The notes below the pieces were generated by a model that searched no databases, was not told where the DNA came from, and saw only the letters and a list, made by a program, of their open reading frames with translations. From Gyromitra esculenta (taxonomy: Eukaryota > Ascomycota > Pezizomycetes > Pezizales > Discinaceae), in the NCBI GenBank assembly GCA_038503075.1, contig JBCAML010000003.1:1426001-1490000 (forward strand): 64,000 nt of DNA. The letters run 5' to 3'. Below are positions 1 through 11,211 of this stretch, piece after piece. Position 1 is the stretch's first letter. Each line of letters starts with the position of its first letter. The translations under genes were made by a program, and so were the position numbers.

Positions 1-98
1 TCCTCGTTCCATTTCAGCGTCGACTCGAGCCCATCGTTTTCTCCCGCGCCGGAGGTGGCTATAATCGTCAGTTTTACGGAGATAATGACTAGCAACAT
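1..98 (-). CDS. possible 5' end of a gene running off the left edge
   Basis: On the minus strand an ATG at 98-96 opens a frame that stays open to the window edge (32 codons). It begins with a hydrophobic stretch (M-L-L-V-I-I-S-V-K-L-T-I-I-A) and then turns polar and acidic, as a signal peptide or membrane anchor would. No family can be assigned from so little sequence. It may be a chance frame, or an internal exon, because a CCGTAG just upstream could serve as a 3' splice site. Confidence 0.3.
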   Translation of the reverse strand, partial: MLLVIISVKLTIIATSGAGENDGLESTLKWNE

Positions 99-729
99 TA
101 CTACGGATGTTTACTAAACGTGATAGTGGTGAAGAGAGCGAGAGGGATACAAGTGAGCCGAAAGCTAGGGAAGTGAAAGGGATAGAGGAGGAAGATGGAA
201 AATAAGAAATGGAGAATGAGACAAGAGAGTATGGAATTAGTGTTATTTATGGGGGGCATAGCTCAAGGAAAGCGAAGTGGCGGGTTAACAATTCGCAGGT
301 ATTTCCTAGTTTAGAGTAGATGCAACATGATATATATCTTATACTTGGGTAAAAGCGTCGGCTATTGGGAAAAGGCGCTTCGATTGTAGAGGTCTGGTAT
401 ATTGTATCTTTTTAAGTGCTATCTGTTTTTCCCCAATATCAGCAACTGCCCTCGTAATCCCCCCGTGTATCTCTAAATAAGTGTATAGCTATGAATACTA
501 TTGAATAACCCTATCCTTCCCTCTATATATCACATTTGAGATTTTTTTCAAACAGGTTCCTTTGTAAGCAAAGTCAACTATCCCCAATCGCCTTGTAGAA
601 ATTACCAGCCACTTTCGATATGAGATGTTCACCATAGATCCTCTCTTCGTACTTCGGTAAGCCTCCCGTTCTATCAACACACACCTGTAGCGGTCTTACC
701 CTATTATCCCCCACTTTGTCAGTTCTGAA
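99..729. other. intergenic, no gene seen
   Basis: Low-complexity, AT-rich spacer between the left-edge frame and the 3' end of the oxygenase gene. A short minus-strand frame at 498-680 has no recognisable content. No RNA gene or clear repeat is visible. Confidence 0.5.
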
Positions 730-1772
730 TTACAAGAAGCGGCGTTTCCGCAGAGGGAGAACAGACCTCGCATCCCAATCCGGCTCAAAAAAGAACGGCA
801 CACTAACCCTATACTCCCCGCCCCGGTGCACAACCCTATGCACAGTACTCCTCCATAACCCATTCGTCCACCGTTCCATCATATCGCCAATATTAACCAC
901 ATATGCTCCCTCCACCGGATCTGCATTAATCCATGTCACACCGTCTTTCGCTAGTACCTGCAACGCCCCTTTCGTACTGTCTGCTAGCAGAAACGTTGTA
1001 CATCCATAGTCTGTATGTGCGCCGCATGAAGCGCCGGTTTGCCCCGATGGCAGGGGTGGGTATCCAATTGCCCGGAGAACCCAGAATGAATCAGAGGTCT
1101 GGCGCACAAACAGGTCTTCGTCTGGGGAGTCGAGAGCCAGCGCCATGGCACGCATGACGGCGAGGCCGAGATTGTGGAGTGAAGCCACGTAAGCTTCATA
1201 TATGGCGCGGAAGCTAGCAGGGTGGGAGGGGTAGAGGTTTGGCCCCTTTATCACCTCATAGGGAAGGGATGTAGGGGGAACTTCGCGGTAGAAGTCGATT
1301 GCCTAGAAATGGGAAACTCTATTAGATGGCTGGGGTTGGGTGTGAAGGATAAGACCGGGGGGGAGAACTTCATGCCAATCCTAGTGAAGCGTTAACTATT
1401 GGTAATTTAAAATTGGCAGGCTTCTAGTAAAGAAGAGAAAGGTCATACGTTCAAACCCATCGTGACATTTTCCCCAAGTCTTTGCCATCCCCTTGCGCCA
1501 TCGCCACCTTCATCAACCTCCTTCCTCCCAATGGCAGCCTTCTCGGCCTCGCTCGCATTCAAGAAGAACTCCCGTGCCGCATCCAGGACACCTTGTTGTG
1601 CCTCTATAGAGATTCCATGACCCATGAGGTAGAAGAAGCCAACATCATGGCAGGCAGAGTAAAGTGCCTGGGCTGTCTTTCTTTTGGCGGCCTCATTCGG
1701 TGGTTGGGAGAAGAAAGGGGATATGTCGATTATGGGGAGCGAGGGAGATGCGGTGGCAGTAGCAGAGGGCAT
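730..1772 (-). CDS. 2-oxoglutarate/Fe(II)-dependent oxygenase, isopenicillin-N-synthase-like
   Basis: Two exons on the minus strand: 1772-1449, then 1302-730 (stop included). The intron has a GTATGA donor and a TTTCTAG acceptor and both exon ends are in phase 0, giving 298 aa. The N-terminal half carries the DIOX_N signature (PIIDISPFF near residue 12, then CHDVGFFYLMGHGI). The C-terminal half is the jelly-roll oxygenase: H204-x-D206 in AHTDYG and a distal H263 in STVHR form the iron site, and R273-x-S275 is the usual 2-oxoglutarate-binding pair. All five key residues are present, so an active enzyme is expected. The family oxidises small molecules, and many fungal members act in secondary metabolism or detoxification, but the substrate cannot be read from sequence. 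A frame upstream of the chosen ATG is open to 1937 but lacks family similarity. No biosynthetic neighbours are present. Confidence 0.88.
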
Positions 1773-2460
1773 CTTGATATGAGGGTTCTCTAATCGATAC
1801 CGAATTTCGGATGCCCCATAAATATAATTACAGTGATAAGCTATTAGGAGGGGAAGCTTTCCTAATCGTGGGGAGCTTTCCCGATAAGCCGATAAGCCGA
1901 CAAGAAGCACAATATTAAAGTTTGAGTCTAACCGCATCTGGCTGTTGGCGTCCGGCTAGCTGCAGTAAATCACAGACAGTCACTCGTGAAAGAGATCGGT
2001 GGTGATTGAAAATACTAGACATTTGTATTCCTGGAATATATATTCTAGTATTACTACAAGATTAGAGAACTCTAGTGCTTTGAGACATACTTGTACATTA
2101 GTCTAATTGTAATGAAGTGCCTAAGAAACTCTAGAATCAATTCTAGCATGAAAACCTTCATTCAGACTACGAATTGACCAACCACTCATGGAGATTAGTC
2201 AAGTTAGCCTTCATGTATTCGAGTTGAATTTGAAATTTGGAAATATTGTTCGAGATGGTTAAAAAAAAAAGAGAGAGGGAGACCTTATATTACTCACTAT
2301 AAAATCTAACCTGCGGGTTGGATGCGCGAATGACACATCTATTTATCTATCTATCTACTATAAAATCTACAACGTAGCCCCAAATTCCTATCCTCTACCT
2401 ACATCCTTCTACTCATTAACAAAGCCCAAAATACTTCTTTACGTTCTAATATACCTCAAA
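1773..2460. other. intergenic between divergent genes
   Basis: Shared upstream region of the minus-strand oxygenase and the plus-strand gene at 2461. It contains a short A-run near 2261, (CTAT)n around 2340-2355, and a direct repeat of ACTATAAAATCTA near 2297 and 2354. No gene is evident. Confidence 0.4.
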
Positions 2461-3051
2461 ATGCGAAGAACTCCGATAAAATCGATAACTCATAGGTTCG
2501 ATTACTATCCACCCTGCATAGTCCCAGTCATCAGCACCGATATCGGCTCTCCAAACCCATTGACATACGAGGATCTTCAGGTCCTCCGTAAGTCATGGTA
2601 CACATGCATCAAACCATTGTTGAAACATATGGAGAATCCAGAGCACGTTGGCATTTTATTATCCGCCTTTGACGGAAACCCAGAACGGCTGCCATTTAAG
2701 CCGAGTCAATCGGCGAGTGATTATCTATGGAGGTTTATCGAACAAGTTGCAGCTCTTTTTCCTTCACTTATATTTACACAGTTGGAAAAGACGATAGCTG
2801 GCACACAGGGTATTGATTCACGACGCTATATGAGAGTCAAGTGGATTCGGAAGACAGTGTTCAAGGATTTGAAAAAGGCTGAGTTCAGGCTGAGAGAGCT
2901 GCACGTTAGTACTATCAGGGGAATTTTGGCTTGTGAGCAGTACGAGCGCGACCAAAAGTTGGTGGTGCTGGAACACATTTTGATTCGTATCCTTCAGGAG
3001 GTGAATGGTAAGTCTATTGCGGCATTGTTGAGCAAATTAGCGAATAGTTAA
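2461..3051 (+). CDS. hypothetical protein, 196 aa
   Basis: Single uninterrupted frame with an ATG after an A/C-rich leader (CCTCAAAATG), which is a good fungal start context. The product is mostly helical in character: a basic N-terminus (MRRTPIKSITHRFDYYPP), a central stretch with several aromatic residues, and a charged C-terminal half (residues about 120-190) rich in K, R, E and L. There is no signal peptide, membrane segment or family motif that I recognise. An uncharacterised lineage-specific protein is the most cautious call. A chance frame of this length in AT-rich DNA is possible but less likely given the start context and codon regularity. Confidence 0.5.
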   Translation: MRRTPIKSITHRFDYYPPCIVPVISTDIGSPNPLTYEDLQVLRKSWYTCIKPLLKHMENPEHVGILLSAFDGNPERLPFKPSQSASDYLWRFIEQVAALFPSLIFTQLEKTIAGTQGIDSRRYMRVKWIRKTVFKDLKKAEFRLRELHVSTIRGILACEQYERDQKLVVLEHILIRILQEVNGKSIAALLSKLANS

Positions 3052-3925
3052 GATATTTAACCTAGGTTTTTGGTTATTTAGCGAGCTGGGATTGATGAAA
3101 TGAAGTTGGGCAGCCCAGAAACTATTCAATTAAATCCATGAAAGCTGTGATTTAGTTCCTCTCATTGACAGGCAAGTTGGAATTGCGATTAGTGGCAACA
3201 CGAAGGTTACTAGCATTAAGCGATGGGTGACGCTAAGGGAGTTCCCAGAATCATATATACCCAATATTGGGACGTTAAATTTAGCAAGTTTGAAGGTACG
3301 TTAGATACAGTAGTAACGCTGTAGTTATCACAATTATAAACGTTCAACATGATCTTAATAAAGATACGGACTTTAAAGCTCGTTTGTGATATTCATCGCC
3401 TATTTATTTATTTATTTTAAAGGATATCGTGGCTGGAATAAGACGCTTAGCGAAGAAGAAACCCAAGTGAGAACATATAATCTCTACAGTTACTAGTTGA
3501 GCAATTTTACTCACGGAAAAAACGGAAAAACGGAAAGAAAACAAAAAGACCATCCAAAATGAGGGGAAACAAATGCGCCCTAAACTTGAATCCTAAAGAC
3601 CTGCCATCCCGAGTAAGTAATGTTCCAACCATAGACAAGAATGGTAAGAACTAGTAGTGAAAAAACCAAAGTGGCCTCGAAAACAATCCGCATATCAAAA
3701 AACCTGATTGGGAAGATTTTTTTTCCCCTGTAGAAGCTCAGATATTCGCAGTTATAGATGCTTTACCCCAGACACAACCGCGTGGATTTGGGTTGCCAAT
3801 CAACCTTCCCCTTTCCCCACGCAGTACCAAAGCCTTCCACCAGTACTTTCAACCCTTTACTCTGAATCAACCCCTTCACCGCCAAAGCAGTCACTCCTTC
3901 TCCTCCCCTTTAGGCTCGATACCTT
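3052..3925. other. intergenic between convergent genes
   Basis: Spacer between the 3' end of the 2461 gene and the 3' end of the minus-strand gene ending at 3926. It has short A-rich runs near 3515-3545. The small plus-strand frames here overlap the end of the minus-strand gene and look like shadows. Confidence 0.4.
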
Positions 3926-6382
3926 TTATTCATCGCCTTGGTGAAAAAACTTGGCAATCTGACGAGCTGAAGTCGGTTGTTCTGCTTCCTTCTCGTGGAG
4001 CGCCGTCTGGTGAGTATTGGAATATTCCTCATTTAGATTTAACCTGTTGATATCTCCTAAAGCTGCCTTCTTCCGACGTAGACCTTTAGAGAAGTATCCG
4101 GGCCCAGAGCCCCTCGGCGGGTCCATGACATTTCCACCCTCTGCTGCTACTCCACGAGCACCAAAGTTGGTGTAAGTTTTCGGGCCACACTTGAAACTTG
4201 AGGCTTTATTCTCCGAGACACTGCGTATTCCATAGCCGACCTCCCCACAATTATTTTCTTGCACCCCGTTTGCGGATTCCTTAAGGGCTGGGATCTCCTC
4301 TGGTGAGGTTTTGAAGCTTCCGGAATTCTCCCACAAGTCTGTCTCTGGGGCCAGCATTTTCAGCGACCCATTCTTCCTTTCAAAGTTTGCTTTGCGGCGA
4401 ATACGAGGACGGTCAGAGACAAGTTTAGTCTCTTCCGCACTAGTATTCTTAGGGGGGGTGATGAGGAATATTGAACGTGCGTCGACCCGTTTCTTGCGAG
4501 GAGGGGAGATTTTAATGGTTCCCTCTTCCGTGATTGCGTAGGGGAGGACATGAGCTGCATAGAATTCAACAGGCGCATCGATATCCCCGCCTAAGATTTC
4601 CAAGTCAACAAAGCCATCACTTCTGCGGGGTCCGTTCTCTAAAAAATAGGGACCATCAGAATTTCGCTCAACAGACTGCCACTCGGTATCCTTATAGATG
4701 ATACTAGGCTCCCCATTATAGCTTGCAAAGTGGGTACCTTCGAATGGCGACACTGTAAATTTTTTCTGATCGTTCTGCTCTCTACTTTCTTGGCCGTTGA
4801 CATTCACTTCTTGCTTATTAGAATTTCCTTCCTTCGGCTGGCCAACAGGAGAAATAGTAACCAGACTATCTGGGAGAGAGACGTCGATGTTGATGCCGAT
4901 GTCTCTCACCCCACTGGAAGGCATGCAAGTATCTTCCAACCTAGTATCAACAACTTTGGTTGACTCAAGTTTCGTCTGCCTAATGGAAGGAAGGTTGGAA
5001 TTGCTCTCGAGAACTGAGGCAGCTAGTATATAATCCAAATTTCCACTTCTATGATAGTGGCGAGGGATAGCATCATCGCTATAATCGCTCTCGCTATTTG
5101 GTTGGTCTTTCCTACTGGTAATGTATTGGCTACGATCTCTGCTGGTGTCAACAAACTTTCTTCCGTTGTTGCTAAGAACGTAACTCATGGAGCTCGAAGT
5201 CTCTGGTTCATCATCTGGCCTGAGTCGTTTTGAGTTTGGGTTTGAGTCGCCACTGGTGGACTTGTTGCTGCCTCTGAGGTCATCATTATTGCGTTTCCTC
5301 CTCAATGGGACCCTCTCACGTTCCGTTTTCGTAGCCCCTGCTGCAATCGCAAATTCGACCGAACTCTCAACCGAACACGGTGGATCAACCATGCGATCCA
5401 CAGAAGCCATTATAGTTGTGCTGGATGCGACAGCGGAATCGTAATGATCGGCTTGGGCGGCCCAGTAGTTCAGCCCTCCAATGCCATTCAAGCCAGCTCC
5501 TTTTTTATAAGCTTCCTCCAAGCTGTCGTGACTGAGCTTCGTCAGCTTAACGACCATTCCACGGATGCTACCTGCTTCGAGGGCATCAAAATCTCGAGGT
5601 TCGATGATAATTTTATTGCTACAGTTACGTCCCCCAGATAGCTCGGTGAGATTCTTCAACTTAAAGAGGTCTTGCATCAGGGAAAGCTGGAGACTAGCTT
5701 GAACAGTCGCCCATTCCATCCAAAACACTGCGGCATGGGTCAAACACATACTATGTGCCTCCTTCTGGCTGAGTTCGTCAGGAGATGGAATGACACTAGA
5801 AGAATTTAGCGAGTTTTTGATTTCTGCTGCGTATATTTCGAGGGCTGACACGAGGGTGATGCTGCTAAGACGAGTGTTGTTCATATTGGCATTAATGGCA
5901 TTAATGGCAGAAATAACCCCCATGATAGCGTTGTCGGTTATACCTTTGGCAGATCTAGAAAGGAGGTATGTTAGTAGATTTCTAGAATAAGTACATCAAA
6001 TTAGGTCAAGCATAGTAGCACATATCTATGCTGGGGCTGCAGAGAAATCTTAAGACGGATTAAACAGAAAATATCAGCAGATGGGATCGTACTTATCAGC
6101 TTCTGGCACATCCACAAAAGTATCACCCATCTTTAAGTCCCCGTGCCTTTCGTGCATCATACTACTTAGGCAGGCCCTGCTCATGGGGCTGTCCGGGGTA
6201 TCTGTGGTGGTGCGGAGGAGTAAGTCATTTAGATTGTACGGAGGTGGTTTGGCTGGCTCGAACGGACGAATTGGAGCTAGAGGAAAAGCAGCAGTCGAGC
6301 TTGAGGAAGGAGAGTTGCAGGTAATATAAGGCGAAATTAATTCCGTCTCTAATTTTGGAGGGAACTGCTGTATACGAGGCAT
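3926..6382 (-). CDS. large hypothetical protein, about 772 aa, mostly disordered
   Basis: Reconstructed as two exons on the minus strand: 6382-6093, then 5954-3926. The donor GTACGA and acceptor TTTCTAG join with phase closing exactly (AA plus A gives Lys). The N-terminal 96 residues are proline/serine-rich. Residues about 110-260 are hydrophobic and helical (NAINANMNNTRLSS, then a segment with several Trp and Leu) and look like the folded part. The rest, about 400 residues, is polar and low-complexity with basic clusters such as LRRKRNN, PPRKKRVD and LRRKKAALG that could be nuclear localisation signals. I do not recognise a family. Nuclear or regulatory location is an inference from the basic patches. 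The chosen start is the second in-frame Met; the frame is open to an earlier one at 6502. Confidence 0.68.
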
Positions 6383-7974
6383 TGGTACGAGATCTTTGGC
6401 TAGTATGGAAGGAAAGATTGGAGCGAAATATTTGGAGAACCTGCTATTTCGAGTGAGCAAGATGATTAGAGGTTGGAAATTCGAAAACTGTGGGACAAAC
6501 AAATCAGTGATGTTTGGGTGAGTGATTGTCTTAGGCTGGTGGAGGTGGGTGGGTCAGTGGGTGAGATGAAGGTGACTAAGTGAAGATAAGGTGAAGATAC
6601 ATGTAATTTACTGATTTGCCTCATTTGGCTGTTGATGGCCAGTTAGTACATCCATTCACATGACATCACTCGTTTTGATAACTTCCTGGAAAAACTCGCA
6701 ATTAAGCCTCACAAACTAAAATGATTACTGTTGGGCATACATTAAAAAAAAATTTCAGCCAGGGAAACCCTGTCTCCCTGCGTTGCTATTCATCATTGTG
6801 AGGGAGATGAATGCATGTAGTTAAATTATATACAAGATCCCAAACTAAGTTTGAGGTGATTAGGCTTTTGTATTGGTTTATAGAGACACCTTCTCAGCAG
6901 ACTTCTTCGATCTGATCTCCGATTCTATCTATTAAACAATCTTACAATCCATTTTGAAAACGAACCGCGTCGGCCTATTTACCAGTGGGCGTCGTTCTGT
7001 AAAAATGTTACTTACGGTGTTGTAATAGGGGAAAGCTAAATGTACCAACCAAGGAGTAGCAATCGGGAATAAGTGTGTACTAAATGCTCCCTTGGAATCG
7101 TGCCCCCCCGTTAAATATTTTCTTGACTGTTCAAACTATGCTTTACATGTTAGGGAATGGTTTGGGCTGGTTAGCTATAGGTGTGGTGCATATTTGAAAG
7201 GCATGCTACAGTAAGTAATCTTTTATTGGAGAGAATGCAAATACATACATACAGTATTGCCTGCCCAAGATGTATTGGTGGGGTTATCTCGATCTAGACC
7301 CAATTAGGATTAACTAATTTATGTCAACCTACTTCACGAAGCCATGACAGGACTTGGTTCAGGATAATTGATGAGGGTTAGAGATTACCTCCCTATCTTT
7401 TTATGTAAAATATTTTAGCTGGGGATTTTGATAGAAGAGCGGAACCGAAGGCGAATGCCTTGCTTATTTTGTTTGTTTAAGTTTAAGTTTAAGTTTAAGT
7501 TTTATTTCCACAGGACTAAAACCGAAGATATATTGATAGGGTTGAGTTTTAGAGCATGTCTGGTTTTGGAGTTCTATCCTTTTTATAACCATAGAGCTGT
7601 TAGCGTCTTTGCGTAGGTGCAATCATGCTGTGGTGAGTTCTTATGTCCTATCTTAATTGTGGATGGATTTTAATGGCATACAGACTGGAAAAATGAAATT
7701 ATTTTTATGAAATAGGAGAGTAGTGGTTCTATAAATCTAGGATCCTTACAGATCACATCATCAATCGTCCGTCAGCATTAGTAAAAATGAATACCAGCAC
7801 TAGAATCCTAACCTATTCGCAGCCGAGCCACGCCCTGCCAAGACCGCTGATTCTTGGCATACAGCTCTCGTTGTCGAATTCACATCCCCCTTAGATCAGA
7901 AAAAACCTCACCTCCGAAAACGGCATTGGAGTACTCAGAAACCCATCGGAATTTGTCCAGAAATTCAAATCCAC
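6383..7974. other. intergenic between divergent genes
   Basis: About 1.6 kb of AT-rich upstream DNA shared by the minus-strand gene and the transporter at 7975. It holds a four-unit TTTAAG tandem at about 7478-7501. The small frame at 7428-7616 is mostly made by that repeat. No RNA gene seen. Confidence 0.4.
7478..7501. repeat. short tandem repeat (TTTAAG)4
   Basis: Four consecutive hexamers TTTAAG directly visible, followed by TTTTATTTCC. A simple sequence repeat in the upstream region of the transporter gene; no function is implied. Confidence 0.8.
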
Positions 7975-9940
7975 ATGCACAGAACGAATTCTTCGTCATC
8001 AACCCGATTCTCCGCATTCCGGAAGCCCCACGAGATCCTCTCGTCCACTACACCACCACCACCGAGTCCATTCTCGCACTCCCGAGCCCGGAATCGGAGC
8101 AGCGGCGGGAGCTCGGTCGGATCCCAGCAAGGTCAGCCAAACCTGCTGGTTGACGATTCAGCAGATGAGGATAGCCGAGTACTGTCGCGAACTACCTCCC
8201 GGACATCAAAGTCCCAGAGTAGGTCCGTGTCACCACCATGGAACGGGCTGAGTCCACATTCGATTCCGCTGCTACCCATGCAAGAGGGAAGCTCGAGCCA
8301 AGCAGCGGTGGGGAGGAGTTTGATGAGCAGATCCCCGAGCCCGTATCCGAGGAAAAGTGATGATCTGGACAGGTTGGGCAATGGAAGTGTTAATGGGTCT
8401 GGTGAACCGAGGATTGGGATGGGAAGTACAAACCCTGGGGGAGCCGATAAAGGATTAGCGTCATGGACGAAGAATGGAAAGTTGGGTTGGTGGCTGTGGA
8501 ATACGCAGAGGGGATGGATGGTCTATATTGGGTTCTTGATTGTGTTTTATAGCGGGGCAAGCTTTGGGTTGTCGGTAGTGAATAATTTTATGTTATTAAG
8601 TGGGTCTCCTTGTTGCGGTGGGGTTGAGTAGCGTCTGTTTGAAGAGAAACCTATACACCTCGAATTTAAGCTTTGCTGACCCTTACTATTCGATTTTAGC
8701 TGGTGTTTACAAATTCATGTACCCAATCACAGCAACCCTCTTCCAGCTAATCTTCACTCAAATATTCCTTTACTTTTCCGCCTCCATAACTCGCTCTTTT
8801 TCCCGTTCTCTCCATTCTCTTGGGTTAGGACATATGGTGGCCCCTGGCCCTGCACCCTCAAAGGGCAAAAGGCGAGCTTCAGGCGGAGGAATCCGAGACT
8901 TCACACGGCGAATGAATCTGGGAGCAAGCTTAAAGGGGAGTATCTTTGAGTTCAAGTGGCAGGAGGCAAAGAAGTGCATTCCACTAGCGATAGTGTATAG
9001 CTTCAAGATCGTTTTGAGCAATATCAGCAGAGCGTAAGCTGTACCCGTTTTTCTTAGAGACGAATCTATATAGTAAATAACAGTAGCGCTAACAGCTTCA
9101 AATAGTTACACACACCCCTCTATCTATCACATCTCTCGAGTTCCTTCGCTTCTTCTTGCTATCCTCTTCACCTACCTCTTCCTCAGGAATCAATCGCTTT
9201 CTGTCACTACCCTCTCTTCCTGCATAACCATGACACTCTCCCTTGCCATGGCATGTTTACGCCCAGGAACTCGCTTTGCAATCGAAGGGTTTCTCGCTGG
9301 TATCTTCTCCACTGTATTTATTGCCGCCTACCCCGTACTACTATCCAAGACCTATAAATCGCTTCTCTCAGGTCCATCTAGCGGGGTACTTTTGGGAGAT
9401 CTCCTAGGAGTCAGCCCAGATGTAGAGGCGGATGGAAAAGAAGAGACTAGGACAGCGTGGAAACTGTTACACTACGCCAACATGCTGAGTATTGTCTTGG
9501 TTTTCCCGTGGGTTCTCCTCGCGGGGGAGTGGGGCGATATTAGTAGGAACTGTTACATTTTGGATGTACCATGGTTTTGGCTCATGGTTGTTTTCAGTGG
9601 GATTGGTGCATGGGGAACGTTTGTGGGTGGCTTTTTAGTTGTGAGGGTATATTTTCTCTCTATTCAACGAACATTACTAGCAGCTAACATATTTTTATAG
9701 GCAACGACACCTTTGACAATGGTAACATCAACCTACCCTCGTGCCGCACTACAAGCGCTCTTATTACCAGCAAAGCTACCAACGTGGAGCTGGGTCGGCA
9801 TTCTAACGTGCTGGGGAAGCTCGATCTGGTATCTTATAGGGCGTAGAAGAGAGTGTGGAGTGAGCTTTTTCAATGTTGACGATGGCGAGGGCCCGTTTAC
9901 GACAAGGAGAGGGAGAGAGAGGGGAAATTCTTCGTTGTAA
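7975..9940 (+). CDS. nucleotide-sugar-transporter-like membrane protein (DMT superfamily)
   Basis: Four exons: 7975-8599, 8700-9033, 9106-9646, 9701-9940. Introns begin GTGGGT, GTAAGC and GTATAT and end TTTTAG, AATAG and TTATAG; all phases close, giving 579 aa. Residues 1 to about 160 are a Ser/Pro/Arg-rich cytosolic tail. From WWLWNTQRGWMVYIGF onward come about ten hydrophobic segments separated by short loops, as in nucleotide-sugar and triose-phosphate transporters (SLC35-like). The KKCIPLAIVYSFKIVLSN and LKLL-type central block and the C-terminal PLTMVTSTYPR segment fit the family's paired repeat. These proteins exchange nucleotide sugars for nucleoside monophosphates across the Golgi or ER membrane. 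GDP-sugar specificity (GDP-fucose transporter type) is my best guess, not proven. The long N-terminal tail is unusual for a family whose core is about 330-400 aa. Confidence 0.75.
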
Positions 9941-10737
9941 TTGATTGATTTTTAAAGTAGCGGTACTGGTTGTTTTGGTGGATTTAATGTTAATGCGACA
10001 TAGATGATATGTAGAAAACTGGGGCTGTGAGAAATTTAGAGGCATGGAGTTCACGTATCTTTAATAGTAATGGACGTATACATTTGTAGGAGGTGGATGA
10101 TTATTTAGATAGATTACTGTCATAAAAGCGTATCATAACGTTATTTTATATTTTCTGATCTGTATGTAACTAAGTCTCATTTGTAAATGGGTCGACCGGC
10201 TTTGTGAACGGGCCAACCCGTTTGCAAATAGAGCCATTCCGCACATCCGCTTACTCGCCTACGAAGTGAAACCAGTAGATGGCTGATATTCAAGAATGAA
10301 CTGTACATAAGTGAGCCTAAAACCCCTTTCAACCCACAAATGCCATTCCACCATCTAGAGCTACCCTTCCCTCCCGAGCTCACAATCAAGGCGTGTCGAT
10401 GACCCTACTTGTCAACTGGCTGACCTATTTTCAAAGCTGACCGACCCATCTGCAAATGGGATTTAACTACATATGGGCCAGAACATATGCGATAAAATTG
10501 TATCGATCTAGGTCCGTGCTAGGGTTTTAATAGCAGTTAAGTAATCTTTCCTATATATTGCGCTTCTAAAACGATTTAACAATATTATTTAATACAGCAG
10601 GATACGGTTCGACTATCTGTCTAATTACATTAAACCTAGTCTCGTTCCCAGCTCCTCTCACGCAACTTGCCTACGGTGCGTAGCAGCCAGCGGCAGTAGG
10701 GGTGGGAACGAGCCTCATTAAACCATTATTTCGCTGG
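9941..10737. other. intergenic, contains an inverted-repeat element
   Basis: Spacer between the convergent ends of the transporter and the Cys-rich gene. It is largely occupied by the inverted-repeat element at 10175-10461, and has an imperfect GC-rich palindrome at about 10639-10710 built from CTCGTTCCCA and its complement. Confidence 0.45.
10175..10461. mobile_element. MITE-like element with about 30-bp inverted termini
   Basis: The left arm 10175-10204 and the right arm 10432-10461 are imperfect inverted repeats: both read about TC[T/C]CATTTG[T/C]A[A/G]ATGGGTCG from their outer ends, with a handful of mismatches over 30 bp. Further copies of the CAAATNNG and GGGCCAACCCG-like submotif lie just inside each arm. 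It is 287 bp long and has no coding capacity. The architecture fits a degenerate non-autonomous DNA transposon. Target-site duplication is not clear. Confidence 0.55.
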
Positions 10738-11205
10738 TCAGATTTTTGACTTCCGTCTCGCCGAAAATCGCCGCGATAGTGAGCGCAATGGTTCGATGAT
10801 CTTATTGCCTTTTTTGCTTATCTTCAGACCCTTAAGTTTCTTCATAAAAGCCCTCCCTATTCTCTGAAGTGTTTGTCTTTTCTCCCTCTCAGCTTTCTCG
10901 ATTTCAGATAAACGAGCAAAAAAGCAGGCACATAACCATGTACCAGATGAGCCGCAAACCACACAATATGGAGCCTCAAGAGTAGCTGAGAAACAATAAG
11001 GGCAGTCCTTGTTCAAGGAAATATATACGCTCCATGGATCCTCTTCGCGCTGGTCCATAAAGACTGACTGGCAGGTGCAGGTGGCACAGAGAGAACATCC
11101 CGGGTCGAGCGTAATTGATAGAAATAGCATATTGCTTGTAGGATCGATTCTGTCTTCAATCAATGGCGTACAAGGACAGCGTTCGGGTTCAGAGACCACC
11201 GACAT
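10738..11205 (-). CDS. small cysteine-rich protein, 155 aa
   Basis: Single frame on the minus strand, taking the ATG at 11205. The first half holds paired cysteines in CPC, CSLCATCTC, CPYC, YCVVC and LCAC settings. These could form zinc-binding knuckles. The second half is strongly basic and helical (KAEREKRQTLQRIGRAFMKK, ending RRFSARRKSKI). No signal peptide is visible, so it is unlikely to be a secreted effector-type Cys-rich protein. I do not recognise the family. Nuclear or nucleic-acid binding is only suggested by the Cys pairs and the basic tail. The low-complexity setting leaves room for doubt about the whole frame. Confidence 0.55.
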   Translation of the reverse strand: MSVVSEPERCPCTPLIEDRIDPTSNMLFLSITLDPGCSLCATCTCQSVFMDQREEDPWSVYISLNKDCPYCFSATLEAPYCVVCGSSGTWLCACFFARLSEIEKAEREKRQTLQRIGRAFMKKLKGLKISKKGNKIIEPLRSLSRRFSARRKSKI

Positions 11206-11211
11206 TTTCAA

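Noticed and set aside
10600..10625. GGTTCGACTATCTG as a tRNA T-arm
   Set aside because: No complementary acceptor or anticodon arm is found around it.
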